A stretch of 64,000 bases of DNA from Gautieria morchelliformis (lineage: Eukaryota; Basidiomycota; Agaricomycetes; Gomphales; Gomphaceae): assembly GCA_015179125.1 (NCBI GenBank), contig WHVA01000024.1, forward strand, positions 124,001 through 188,000, read 5' to 3'. Positions within the stretch are counted from its first letter, which is position 1. Each line of letters opens with the position of its first letter. Position numbers and translations under genes: made by a program. Positions 42,374 through 54,403 of this stretch are shown in pieces. The notes beneath the pieces are model-generated. The model saw nothing but the letters and a program-made list of their open reading frames with translations. It was not told the DNA's origin and ran no database searches.

Positions 42374-44705
42374 ATGGGCCATGATCACCTAGGAATTTTC
42401 TTGGAGTATCCGGCACTCACACAGCTCCCGTTCGACACTCTCGTGACATTCATCGATCTCATACGCCACCTTAAGGAACGAATACTCTGGAGCCAGCACT
42501 CTGAGCTCACAGATCCACCTGATACCCTCCCCGGCAGCGTCCATTGTTTCATACGAGATTCTCTCGATCTCTCCGACGATAACACCAAGATTTTGTGGGA
42601 GGTTTTCAAGGGGATCGGATGGATTGAACAGGCTGACAATCGCCTACGGTTGAGGATGAGGCAAGCGGCACTGCTTCCGCTATTCTTGAGAGTCGGTCCA
42701 ACTTACGGTGTCGGTGAGTTTCTCAACATTTCCCTGTACTAAATAATCATTGAAGCTTTCGGCTCACAGCATTTTATGAATTCTACCCTCCTCATCGGAC
42801 CTGCATTAATACGGCCTGCACTAGCCGAACAAGGGCCGGGGTAGACACGAAGCTCCAAGAACTTCGTGAGCCAATCAAGTTTGCAGCTACAGTCCTCACT
42901 AAAGACTATGGAGCGCTGCCGGGCTATAACTCCTCCTTTCTCTGCAGAAGTGAGTGATGCTTTTATAGGAAAGAACTCCAGTCTCATGCTACCTGAATAG
43001 ATTGTCAGACACGCTATTATTATAATTATCGAGTTGGCACGTCTGTTCGAACGTACTACCCAGGGGTACCTGATTACATACAGGCCTCGCAACGTTTCTT
43101 TATCAAGACGAACCTCTGTGAAATATTTGCAACGATGATGAACTGCGCCTGGTATGTGAACTTTATTGCAAGTTTAAAAACTAGTGCTCAATGTGCATGC
43201 AATTAGGACCTCTGCAACCAATTGTGCTCGCATATACAATTTATCTTTTGCGCCTGAATATATCAAAACACTGCTTCCTCCTGACTGGCGCCCAAAGCTC
43301 TATCTATACCATGACGACGTATGGGACTCATTCTTCATCCATGGCCTTCTTATAGATCACACAGCCAATTCTACCATACTTCAAGTTGAAAATCAAGCAA
43401 AGACACAAGCAGACAGGTTACGCCCGGCTTTAGAAGCGCGAATGCTTCGTATGATGGGAACCGGGCAGGCAGAATGGAATCATGCGTGTGAAGTATGCAC
43501 ACACGTGTCTCAGGACGACAATGGGGAGATGCGTATGTCATCCACTATTGTATGTGTTTTCTGCCAAATCAACATCGATGTATAGGTAAAGTTCGTTCCG
43601 TGGTTACGGACGGCGTTACCCTTGGACACCCATGCTGTGCTGGCGCACTCAACTGCAAGAACCCTCTTCCGAACAACCAGGCAATATATTGTGATTATCA
43701 CAACCATAAGAGGTATGAATGTGCAGTTGTCTCGTGCAAAGAACAAGTCGAGCCTGGCTACAAAACATGCAACCACGTCGATCATCGTGCATGTGAGGAG
43801 TACTATTCCAAGGCGGGTAAGGGGATGTTTCAACTGAAGGCAAGGCTGGAACGCCATAAGCTCAGTCAGACCAGCTCCGCCATGCCTAACGAAACTACAG
43901 AGCATTCTGGCACGGACCATAACACAATCCGATCAGAAGACAGTGTTGAGGAGACATTTTTACAGAATGAAGGAGATGGTCTACATGATGAAGAGATTGA
44001 GATCATCGTGGAGAACGGTCAAAGGATCTTACAGCCTGCCGATATGCCCGCCGAGGTGGATGACTGCCCAAGTAAACCAGATACAGGTAACCAAAAAATT
44101 CGAGCACGTTTTGGATGCAAACGCACACATAACGAAGAGTTGTGTGTTGCATCTTGTGGTGTAATACTCGGGCGTGCAACATTTTATGGGTCAGAAGGTC
44201 CCAACGGTGTTCGAGTGAGTTATTTATATAATTTGTAATGTCTGTACACTGTTTGATATACTTGTAGGAGTTCTGGCGGGGACTCTTCCCCACGAAAGCC
44301 TCACTCCCCGAGGTCCTTTGGATGGACACAAACTGCATCATTTCAGCGATGCTCGTGGCTGAGGGAGACACTTACTTTGACAGATGTGCTTTGCCCGTAG
44401 ATGTTTTCCACTATGACTGCAAACATAGTAAGAAACATATATGGTGCAAAGAAAACTGCAACCCTCTCATATGGCCCGAACTGACAACACCCGAAGGACG
44501 TTGGCGGTTTAACTCGTCTGTTGCAGAACAGACGAACGCATGGTTTGGAGGTTATCAGGCCATGGTTCGAGAGATGAGGGTAGACCGGTATAATTTTTTT
44601 CTGGATGAGATGATTCGGCGACGCAATAAGTTGATGGTGGCTGAGCTGCGACGAAAGCATCGAGTCCCATACAATGTTCCCCGGGACGTTCTTCTTAAAG
44701 GGTAG
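42374..44705 (+). CDS. CxC5/CxC6 cysteine-cluster protein associated with KDZ transposons
   Basis: Six exons, 42374-42713, 42770-42949, 43001-43151, 43207-43532, 43586-44214 and 44268-44705, give 687 residues; five introns of 51-56 nt. Exons 2-3 hold the first cluster (CINTAC, SSFLCRNCQTRYYYNYRVG, RTYYPG). Exon 4 carries SATNCARIYN, MMGTGQAEWNHACEVC. Exon 5 has VVTDGVTLGHPCC, CDYHNHKRYECAVVSCKEQ, GYKTCNHVDHRACEEYY, an acidic linker and RTHNEELCVASCGVILGRATFYGSEGPNGV. Exon 6 has PVDVFHYDCKHSK..CKENCNP, WRFNSSVAEQTNAWFGGYQ and YNFFLDEMIRRRN. These fit the CxC5 and CxC6 families, which occur with or inside KDZ transposons; their own biochemical role is unknown. No KDZ transposase is in the window. 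The frame is entirely open, unlike its neighbours. An upstream in-frame ATG exists at 42344, but 42374 has the better context (ACCATGG). Confidence 0.85.
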
Positions 44706-45127
44706 ATTCTTTTTGTGTTATTTCCCCAATATACCATTAATTGCCCACACTATCATCTGCTAATGCATTGTGCAAAAATTGATAAGACTTGGCTATTCTA
44801 TTCAGTAGCCAGATTACATTGTTTGGTCTGTATGAGGACTACAATCGTGCAAGGTATCGAAAAATTTGGTTGGTACGTATGGAAGCAACCGAGAGCATAC
44901 TGAGCAATGACAGCAAGAAGTACTACAGCAAGTGATGATGATGTTAGACTGAGATAGCAATGGTGAGAAACAACGAGGGTACATTATTTCAGTGACGTGA
45001 CGGTAGCAAAGCAACGAGCAAGAAACAACACATGCGAGTGAGTGAGGCTACAAGAGACAACAACAAAAACATCTATGATAGAAATGAAATAGCATAAGCG
45101 ATAACAGAAAGGAAGAGAGACGTAACT
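44706..45127. other. Convergent intergenic region
   Basis: Separates the KDZ-associated gene from a minus-strand gene. No frame or repeat of note; CAA/GCAACGA-rich simple sequence near 44900-45060. Both terminators must lie here. Confidence 0.4.
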
Positions 45128-47974
45128 TTAATCATTGTCGTTGATAACGTAGACGATGCCGCTGCCCATACGTTCCATTGTATAGTCAGCTACCACACGG
45201 ACCTCCTCTTCCTCTTCTTTCACAGTGACCAGGGACTTCTTCTTTTCCCCAGACATCACGCCCTTGCCTTTGTCAAGTTTTCTCTCGGCATCGCGTTGCT
45301 GATCGACCATGTTTGCGTATTCCACATCAACATCCTCTCCGGCTGTACCCGTATGTAATGGGAAGCGTGAGCCACCCCACTTTGAGCTCAATACCACAGT
45401 TTCCATCGCCACAATTCGTGTGCACCCTTCATGAGCAGCAATAAGCCGCCACGTAGCCTCGGGAACAAGCACAAAACGAAGAAATGTGTCATGTGCAAGC
45501 AGCTTGATTGTGTCAGGGAGGGGAATTTCGGCCGGGAATATTTCTTGTAAACACTGTAGTATTACTGCAAACCCTTTCTCACCAAAACTAGAACAAAATT
45601 GTTAGCTTTTTAGGCAGTTTAAGGAAAGAAATAACCAGGCGTACTATCCAGCACTTCTAAGCCACCCTCGCCGTTTGTGCGCATAAACCGAGATCGGCGG
45701 ATTGCTTGTAAATTCTCCTGCTTCGCCAAGGCTGATGAGCTCCGTGACATTGAGGAACTGTTCATTAGCCAGTGCATGCGCGATGACAATTTCCAAGTGA
45801 GCCTTCGCCTTGAATACTTCAGCCCTAATCCAGTCCATATTCAGTGTCGTTGGCCAGTTCAAGCACTTGCCACACTGGGTGTCTCCATCCGACTCCATTT
45901 CATGTAGAGCGCAAATCAACTCAGTGTGTTCTTTAAAGCGATCGTTGCCAGGGGCAAAACCATGCTCGTACCAAGCGTAAATGTCAAGCAGGCGCTGAAG
46001 TCGAAAGGAAACCGGGTCTGGTAGTTCATGGTGACATATTGGACAAAAACCTGCAAAGAATACATTAGCTCAGATGAGGGTTCACCAGTAGAGGAAGTAC
46101 CTTCAGTATTTGCATTGATCTTTGACGTAACATGATCAAGCTCGTTGTCTGACTCTACATCTTGAGTGGTGTCCAAGATCCTTGACAATAGCACATAATA
46201 AGTAAGGGAATAATACAGACAAAAGTAATATACCTTCTGTTCCGAGTCACACTTCTGAGTAAGTCCAACCGCTCCTTGCCTCTGAGGGGCTTCCCCTCTG
46301 CTACACTCTCGAAATGAGCCCATCGTGCCTCATCCACCTGTCCTTTCATAAGGTACGTGTCATACAGTTCTTCATTATTTTGCTTAATTTTTTCGAGAAG
46401 CTGGCGTTTGTTTAATAGAGTTTGGCGTACACATGGAACACCAAAGATTTCGACGAAGGCCGTTTGCTGATGCTTGCCTTGTTTGACCTTGATATCATAC
46501 AGGACTAATCCATCTACAACGTCGATAAAAAATAACTCGTGCGGCCATTGCAATGGTCCAAGTTCCATTGCAGGGTCAGTTGATGAAGCAGGAGTAGAAA
46601 TGGGTGTCGGTTTGGATGTGGAAGTGTTAGGCTTGATGAGCTTGAATGCTGTGTTCACATTCAAGGTAGCAGGAGGTGGTGAGACACTGTTGGAACGAGA
46701 GGATACAGAAATTATACTCGTGCTCCGAGGACTCGGTGTCATTTCGAGCGCGTTCAATTGAGTTGGCATAGATGTTGATGCAGGCTGGCACATGGCCAAG
46801 GACTTAGAAGGTGGTTGATGTGCTGAAGAGAAAGCGGCCCCGTGAATGGTGGCTTGGAAGGATTTTCTGGCAGCCTTCGAGGGAGGTGATATGGCCTGTT
46901 CACCTTGACGTTTGAGGCTCTTCTCCTGGGACATTTGGTAGCCCGGCTGTCGTTTAAGTTCCCGATCCAAATCAAGACAAGCCTCCAGGGGAAGCTCATA
47001 AAGTCGGTACAGCAAGCGCTGACCTGGCTGCACCTTCCATCGAGTCCCCATCTGGTGCGCTCACCACTCGCCTTGGACATAAGCATAACATAAAGAATTG
47101 GGATGAAGCCCGAGAATTTCCATAAGATCAAAATGAGTTGATTTTACCAATTTCAGTGACATATACAGTGAGTTAAGCTGTATTGTCAATACCAAAGGAG
47201 CGATGTGTGGCTATGAGACTGTATCAACAAGCGCATCACTGGGAATCAAATTGCGACACACCTGGGCATACCAAACAAGGTTGTAGGACTGTTGGAGCAT
47301 TATATGGCTGTCCTGTAACTGTTGTGCGTGATTCAAAGTGTTTTTCTCAATCTGAAGTGAGCGCATGGGTGCGTCGGCCCAACCAGAAGGCAGGGGGTTT
47401 GACAAGTTTCGAGTAGGCGGCATGTCAGGAGCGGCGAGGATAGCAGAAGCGATGGGAGGAGAAGAAACAATAGGCAGAGAAGAAGAGGATGGAAGTGTCG
47501 CAATGGGAAGAGAAGGAGCAGGAAGTATTGCCGGCTGGTGTGCATATCCATTCCTACGTAGTTGGTGAGCGCGATAGTTGCATGGTGTATGTCCTGGGTT
47601 TCCAAGTGCATTCTTTACACAGCATTTTTTACAATATCCCACAGAACAATCTTTGTTCCCGTGCAGACTCCCACACTTAGGACATCCACCATTGGGAAGC
47701 AACGGTGCCGGCTGAGGAGCAGATGGTACTGAGGGTGTGGCTGAGGGTGCAGCTGAGGGCGTGGCAGACTGTCGAGAAGGTGCAGGAGGAGGCGCAAGAG
47801 CCAAGTCGGCGTTCGGCGGAAAGGTGGCCATTCGCTGATGGATGAATATCGTTCCGCAGCCCTTACACTGCATGACAATATTGTTAGAACGGCTAATAAT
47901 ACTGAGCGAGCAATTACCTTTTGATATGCCTTGCCTACGTTATTTCGGGTTGATCTCTTTACAATCTCGGGCAA
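45128..47974 (-). pseudogene. Cysteine-rich hypothetical gene, decayed
   Basis: I do not recognise the family. A 19-codon exon (47974-47918) joins after a 50 nt intron (GTAATT..TGCAG) to CKGCGTIFIHQR. Then come a Pro/Ala/Ser-rich stretch and a cysteine cluster CPKCGSLHGNKDCSVGYCKKCC..C.YRAH that probably binds zinc. Further down: MEILGLHPNSLCYAYVQGEW, an in-frame TGA (47061), GTRWKVQPGQRLLYRLYELP, a Ser/Thr/Pro linker, then FFIDVVDGLVLYD..VPCVRQTLLNKRQ, KPLRGKERLDLLRSVTRNRR. Two more introns (about 46246-46195 and 46100-46051) lead to FCPICHHELPDPVSFRLQRLLDIYAWYEHGF, then a one-base frame change (about 45715) before LQAIRRSRFM and the acidic C-terminus. The stop and the frameshift suggest it is dead. 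Its size and cysteine clusters resemble transposon-linked hypothetical genes of mushrooms. Confidence 0.5.
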
Positions 47975-48144
47975 GTCGTACTCGCCGATGCAGTTGCCGT
48001 GGATGCAGATGCGTTTTGCAGGGATGCGTCGTAGGGATGAGATGAAGCTAGCTGCCGAGTGTCATGTTGAAGAGTAAATGGAACCACACTGTTGTTGACT
48101 TGCATGCAACTCAGCGTGAGGAAACAAGGAAAAAGAATTTTTTT

Positions 48145-50134
48145 TTAAGGTTGTGAGGATCGATCGTATTGATGATAACATGTTGAATCAGGGGTGTGTA
48201 TGGGAAGAGCTGTAACAGCAGGTTCTTTGCTTGTTATGTGAAATCCCAAAATTCTCCATGCAGCTTCCCCTGCTGACAAATAACGCGCATCCCAAAACTC
48301 AGCAATTTCATCAACTGATGAATCAGAGGAGTCTCTCAAATGTACCCATGTGCGATCAGGACCTACATCTGTTTAGAAAAAGCTTGAAAGAATACACTAG
48401 GAACTTACCTTTGTGTATGTATTTAAAAATATATTGAAATAAATGACCTGTACTTGCAGCTTCAAAGTTGATGTGGCATCGATATTTCCGGATTAATGGA
48501 AGGCAATGAGGAACCACCATCTCATCTCCAGGAATACGACGTCGATACAATACCCGGCCTTCATCATCAAAGGTTGTATTTTCCTGAAGTTGGCATGGAT
48601 AGTTGAACCTGCAAGTGCAAAGTCCATTATTTTCACGCTGACAGTAACGTGATGCAGGCCGGTTACGAGGAGGATGATGGTGGAGCATATGAGTTCTAAT
48701 TAGAGCAGCATCTTCATCATTAGAGGGAATTTCTGCGGAAATGACTTTGTTGATGTCATCAGGTGTGATGCACTCGGATTGAAATTTGATGAGAATGTGA
48801 CAATGGGGTAACCCGCATTTTTGAAACTCAATGCAGTATATCAAATATAATCGCCGACCTGGATTTGGAAACATTGATGATAATGTTGACAGAAAGTGAC
48901 CCAATTTCCGCTTGAATACTCGACAAACTATTAAAGGTGCATCTTCAAATCCTTGCCCAGGACGCAACTGCTGGGATATTTCAGGCCATTGAGGATTGCA
49001 TGTCATAGTGATAAAGAATGTAGGCGGTCCATATGTCGCAGCTAGGGCAAGAGCATCTGCAATCTGTTCGGAGGCCCATTTTCTTGAACCAAGAAAAGAT
49101 GCAGGTAAGTAGATGTTATTAGTAGATGAACCCCGATCTTGAGAGGCTTTTTGTTGATTGTGACGGATGTAGTTCAGTCTACATTCTAGGTCGCGAGTGA
49201 ACATATCGACAATATATTCATTGCATAGACGGCCAAAGAGTTGAAACCGAGGTTCACGAAGGAGTGTGCCACGGTAGTACCACATCTGTGTAGAGACACT
49301 CTCTGTGTCAGCATCAGATGCAGAAACACCCAAGCCTTCATTTACACCCCAGCCTAGAGTGCCATGTGGGAAAAACAGGGGATATACCAATGGGTCCCAG
49401 AGACAGCTAATGGTGGGGATAGATTGATTATGTCCATCAGTCTTGGCAACTGTGAGAGACCGTGAATGGACATCAGATTGGGTAGTGTTGCGAAAGGACA
49501 TAATAGCAGCAATATAAATGGCTGTAAGTATAAGTATGACGTGTGTCTTAGAAGCTATCACCTCATTTGAAGGCGATGATTCTTTGAGGACGATGGATGC
49601 TTCAGGATAAATAGATGGTTGAATGGACGACAGTTGGCGCAATGCATGAACAAATAGATTAACCCGTAGCAATGCATCACGCATTGCAATTGTCCAGACG
49701 CGTGGTAACGAATGAAACCAATTTTGATGAGGGGCTTGAGAGGCTAGAAAGCCATTGTATAATAACCATCGTATAGCAGAGTTCTGATGTTTTGGTCGTA
49801 GGCGGTGATAAAGTCGACCTTGAACAGAGAAAAAACCTGGAGGTCCATGTAGTCCAGGGAAGTCTGATGTAGATTCCAAAGAAGCAAAAGAGTAGATCAA
49901 GTTTAAAACACCCGATGAAGATGAAATGTTGGGGTCATGGGTGAATACATTGAACTCTTCAGGCAACGGAGGAAGTGGCTTAATGTCATGCAGTCGTTTT
50001 CCTCGATCCCCACAACAAAACCCTGCTCGTTCACCTGTCAAAAGGACTAAGTGACAATAAGGGCATTCATGTATCCGTCCTCCACGGTTTTGCCCCATAC
50101 AAAACTGGGTGATGAGATATTGCCGATAGCCCAT
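48145..50134 (-). pseudogene. Truncated Helitron: Rep (HUH) part without helicase
   Basis: A 592-codon frame from 50134 shows the Helitron N-terminal domain: zinc-like C-P-Y-C..CCG, GPPGFFSVQGRLYHRLRP, then FFITMTCNPQWPEI, LIYCIEFQKCGLPHCHILIKF (HUH motif H-C-H) and HLFQYIFKYIHKG with the paired tyrosines of the nicking site. A 45 nt intron (GTAAGT..ACAG, 48406-48362) joins it to DVGPDRTWVHLRD, YLSAGEAAWRILGFHITSKEP. There the coding sequence stops at TAA followed by A8. The Pif1-type helicase that should follow (over 800 residues) is absent, so it cannot transpose alone. The Rep part itself shows no stop in over 650 codons. I could not find TC or CTRR ends. Confidence 0.85.
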
Positions 50135-51250
50135 GTGATGGTAGAACAGAAAGCCATGTTATTGTAGATAGGAGTTGGATGTGACCAGATTAAAGAGATT
50201 GTTTGTTGTAGTTATGGACAATCACCCCGTGTTCATCAGGATCTGTGAAGAATAGATGTAAACGTGTAATGAATCTCCCCTCGTCGAAGAAGAACACGTG
50301 AAGCTGTATGAAAAGGTCAGGTAAACCTCATTGGCTGAAAGAAGACGTACATGGATGGGTCCTCTCCGTTGGAATTCCGCATATATTTCAAAGGTCATGA
50401 AGATGTTAAGATTGCGAACTGCTAACGGGAACACGATCATTATATAAAATCTCGACGCGGCCCATGTCAATTACTCATCTAAGAATGCCGTACAGGCGAA
50501 TGACTCAGCGGACCATCTGAATGATAAGGTTCATCAACTAAAACTTGCCAGAGATCGCGCCCCTATCTTGGGATGAGACAACGTCGTCACTCCGATAAAG
50601 TCCGAGGGTAAGGATGTGATGTCTTAAAGAAAGGGTTGCAGTTTATACGACATTGTCTCAGCATTAGTAACCGGACACGGCCCTGTGTAATCTTCGCGTC
50701 ATCGCCCTCTTTCTAACCCATGCCGGTCCATCGGGCACAGCAAATTAGAAAACCCCTGCATACCTATGTGAGCTCTGGCGGAGGCTTGGATTTAAACCTG
50801 CTCTGTCTTGGGAAGAAAGAACCGAAATGTATAGAACGGTGTCAGGTCTGAACGTTTTGTGATTTTCAATTTCATGTCAAGCAACCTGTCAGTAAGGCAC
50901 ACAGATGACGACGCCAACCTGAAAAACTTAAAAACAGATGCCATAGGTTTTACTTACCCCGTTCCGCAGCCACGAAACCAACCCGTACCTCAAATCTAAA
51001 GAACATGAACCAGCAGGATCGGCCCCATCAGCTTCCACTTTATTTTCTCTGCAGGGGCGAAGCTACATGACGTCCTTCCCGTCAGTTGTAGCACGATGCT
51101 GTAAACTTATCCATGCAGAATCATACATTGCTGAAGCTTTTCAACTTCGCAAGCGCTTTGCAACCCGGCCTGACAGTCCCTAAGGAATCACGAGTTGTCG
51201 CAGTTGGGATGGGTATCCCATCTGTGTGTTCAGAATAAGGGTCTGCGGTA
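50135..51250. other. No gene supported
   Basis: Upstream region of the Helitron Rep gene; it may include its 5' terminus. Only one frame of 82 codons, no motif. Confidence 0.4.
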
Positions 51251-51258
51251 TTCTTGGG

Positions 51259-51546
51259 TCATTTCCGCTTGAAGCTCTTCAGTAGGCGCTTTGAAAGACC
51301 CGTACGCTCACTTGGCATGGGTTCAGTGAGTCCATCAGCAGCGATGAGCGGCCCCTGGGTGAGGGCCAAATCGAAGACGGACGTATGCGCGGCGGAGGTC
51401 GGCGAGGGTGTGGGGGATGCGCTGCTGGGCGGGGATGTGAGCGCGCGGCTTGGTGCGGCGGGTGTGCGCGGGTGGCGAGGAGGAGACAGGGCGCGTTTGA
51501 CAGGGGCGGAGGGTGACGTGGAGCGGGTGCGTGCGTTGGAGGACAT
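51259..51546 (-). CDS. Small Pro/Ser/Thr-rich hypothetical protein, duplicated 5' end (copy 1)
   Basis: Ninety-five codons from ATG 51546. The N-terminal part is Ser/Pro/Arg-rich (RTRSTSPSAPVKRALSPPRH) and the last 30 residues basic (ERTGLSKRLLKSFKRK). No domain. The first 60 codons and about 190 bp of upstream DNA recur at 54672-55050, after which the two copies diverge (FDLALTQGPL versus FDLALTLWPH). Copy 2 splices on with VVDWMVEGNIEAAHRISGE. Copy 1 therefore looks like a truncated duplicate of a longer gene's start. Expression is possible because the promoter was copied. Confidence 0.35.
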   Translation of the reverse strand: MSSNARTRSTSPSAPVKRALSPPRHPRTPAAPSRALTSPPSSASPTPSPTSAAHTSVFDLALTQGPLIAADGLTEPMPSERTGLSKRLLKSFKRK

Positions 51547-51735
51547 AATAGAATGTCAAGGGATGAAAGGAGCGGAGATCGGGTACTGCATCCAGGTATC
51601 GAGGCATAGAGAAGAGAAGCGATGTGGACCGTATTGGCTGCATCACGCGGCCACGTTGTGAAACAGAGTAGCTGCGTTGCAGTAGCGAGTGTGCTGCCGA
51701 GGAATATCATGATGACAGCCCCCGTGCAACTCATG
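51360..51735. repeat. Direct duplication, unit 1 (partner 54672-55050)
   Basis: About 380 bp, roughly nine tenths identical by eye, same orientation, 3.3 kb apart. Both start at GTGAGGGCCAAATCGA and end at CAACTCATGAAC. The unit covers a promoter and first coding exon on the minus strand. Confidence 0.8.
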
Positions 51736-52199
51736 AACGTGACATCCGCAATTGCGACGTTGATGACTGCATTCGATATATCGCATGCCAATCAAACGAT
51801 GATCATCCTCGATGTAGAAGGGAGATGAATACAGCCGACTTACCTGCTACTGCGAGACCTGGCAGAGCTTCAGCCATTGCGCCGAGTCAATGTTTAGGGT
51901 GAAATGTGACAGTCCGGTGCAGCTACCTCATTCCGTGGCAATGCCCATGTCCTGTTTGGGGCCTGCCTAAAAATAAGCTGTGACAGTCGAGCCCATGCAG
52001 TAGTTGCCCATGCAGTGGTTCACACGCGAGGCAAGGTGGTTCACACAGGCGATATTGGAGGCATCCAGAGCAACTTTAACATACAGTTTGTACTTGGACC
52101 TCGAAGCCTGGGCTATATATCCACCAGGAAGGAATCGCCGTCTCCATCACAGCTATGTAACAGAAGAGATGGACGCTCCGAGACAGGTTCTTCCCGTGC

Positions 52200-53579
52200 C
52201 TAGGTATCAGCCATGGCGACCAGATGCAGTATATTTTCCTGGTTAGCTGGCCATTCATTTCCTAGACGCGCAGTGTTCGAATAGTAATTCATCCGTAGGC
52301 AAGGGATCTGCACGCCTGTTTGTTCTGTGCTCGCATCCAAGACATACCCACAACTGATACCTGCCCGGGATGCCCGGTTGGGTGAGAGCCAGATGACACA
52401 TGGTTTCTGCATCGATGTGTTCTTGAAATGAGTGATGCTTCCTGATTTCCTTATGGTATTTACTAATGGTTTTCCTAGTCTGATGTCACCTGTAACCATC
52501 AGTCAATGCACTGAGGTGTAGGTGTCATCCAGGCTATCACATCCTCCTGGTCAGTTCTTTCCACATAAATCTGCTGAGAATACACACGCATGCCATCCTC
52601 AAGAAGTATCACAGACAATAATAAATTTACAAATCTGCAGAGAATACACATGGATGTCAAAAAATACATGTAAACACTAAGACAAAATATGTTAAGGCGT
52701 CTACGTCGCACGACACTTACCACTCCTAGTCATCAAATTGGAGGAATCATCAGCCACAGATGCCATAGTTTCCTTTGAGGGGCTGTAGGTGGCAGGCACG
52801 CTGGTTTCATCCCTCTGATTGACATCATCTGCCCTATATTCATCAACAGCTGCAGCTGCGAATTTCCTGCGACAGCGACTGCCTTTATCACCCCTGTCTG
52901 GACCACCTCCCCCCCTCCCAGCAATTGTTCCAGACCCAAGGCTCCAAGCAACATGATCCACAACAATGGACAGGTTTCCCTGCTCATTAACATCCTTCAG
53001 CAACCCATACACATAAATCGCAGTGTTTATGTTAGGAGCTGGGGTGCGACTCCAACGAACAGAGTTGCCATCATAAATACAACTGGTCACCCAAAAGTGA
53101 ACACTGACACCACAAAAAAAAAAACAGATAAGACACGAACCCCAACATGAACGACTTTGTGCCATCTCGAACATAGTCAGAGACAGCCAAGTTAAAAAAG
53201 CGCATCTTAGAATCTGCTCCATACTCCGCATTATTGATCACAGCCCCCACCCCCCAAATGGTGCCACAGACGTGTCATCTAGAATGTTATCTTCATAATT
53301 GTCGGCCTTTGGATCTCCAGGATATGGTACAATAGATAACACATCCATCAAAACCTTGGAAGATGGGGGGGCGAAGATGCGGCCGACAACATGGGCAACA
53401 GTGTTATCTGGCAACAGACATTCCCCAGGAGGACTATAGACATGGAGGTCGACGGGGATTACCACGTCCTCATGGCAGGTCTGCAAGACAGTATTATAAT
53501 GACAGTAGTAAGTAGGAGACGCCGTCTGACAACGACCCCCAGTAAGACATAAGTTGGCAGTTAGATTGACGGTAGACAT
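52200..53579 (-). pseudogene. Conserved basidiomycete hypothetical gene, frameshifted
   Basis: From ATG 53579: MSTVNLTANLCLTGG, then DNTVAHVVGRIFAPPSSKVLMDVLSIVPYPGDP. The frame is lost in a G-run at about 53245, where one extra G would give VGAVINNAEYGADSKMRFFNLAVSDYVRDGTKS. After a 37 nt intron (GTTCGT..GTCAG, about 53145-53109) follow VHFWVTSCIYDGNSVRWSRTPAPN and INTAIYVYGLLKDVNEQGNLSIVVDHVAW. A GTAAGT donor (52715) ends this part; small exons may lie at 52640-52499 and 52470-52200. I recall agaricomycete proteins with the same order (early strand-rich part, DYVRD, SRTP and a VYG strand) that look like an OB-fold, but their role is unknown to me. The single indel in a homopolymer could be a sequencing error. 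Confidence 0.45.
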
Positions 53580-54028
53580 ATGTATAGTACAAAAACTATG
53601 GCCTGGACTGTGAACTTATACTCCAGAAATCACGTGATCATGTCCCATATCATGCACCAACCCAGAACACCCAAAACACGGATCACGTTTGTAAGTATGT
53701 TTCAGATAGGCACATCCATTCTACAGCCATGAACCTTGGTTGGATTTGTAATGACTTAAATTCTAATGACATGTCTCATCTGTAAACATTTCCAATGACG
53801 ACACGACATGAGACAACCGAAATACAGCGACTTTGCGTCAACTAAACAATATAAATACTTATCCAGAACCCCTACTACCACTCAATCAGTTTCACATCAA
53901 CCACTCACATGCCCGGGCGCACAACTAAAGCAACAGAGAGAAGGGGCAGGAGTAGAAATGTACAACAACTTAACTCCACACGTGAGAACAGCTAACGTCT
54001 ATTTCAGACCAGTCACCCCGAAGTCTCA

Positions 54029-54259
54029 ATGGAGACCACAGTGGACCAACTGATCGAAGTCTTCGAGACTACGCACCCTCCTTACCATCTTCGCGGCCTC
54101 TCTGCTAGAGACTGCACGTTGCCGTTGCTGAGAGACATTGAAATCCTGGAGTACGAAGTGACGACGCTTCCTGTGCCTGTGGAAGCTTTAACGCATATCG
54201 CCAATCATATCCAATGCGTGAGAGGCCACTTACTGGAAATAGTCAACAATGATGGATGA
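54029..54259 (+). CDS. Small hypothetical protein, 76 residues
   Basis: Open frame with balanced composition (HPPYHLRGLSARDCTLPLLR, then EVTTLPVPVEALTHIANHIQ). It reads like two amphipathic helices. No known motif, no obvious promoter, no intron. Weak support. Confidence 0.25.
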   Translation: METTVDQLIEVFETTHPPYHLRGLSARDCTLPLLRDIEILEYEVTTLPVPVEALTHIANHIQCVRGHLLEIVNNDG

Positions 54260-54403
54260 AGGTACCGGTGATGGGTACACAATAGTGAAAGTGAATTGAA
54301 GCAGGAGACGAGGCAGTTCACCATTCAGCCAACTACGTGTATTAATAGCAGACCACATTGTTTTTTGCCTCCCTACTCGTCGAACGATGCATAACCAAGA
54401 CAA

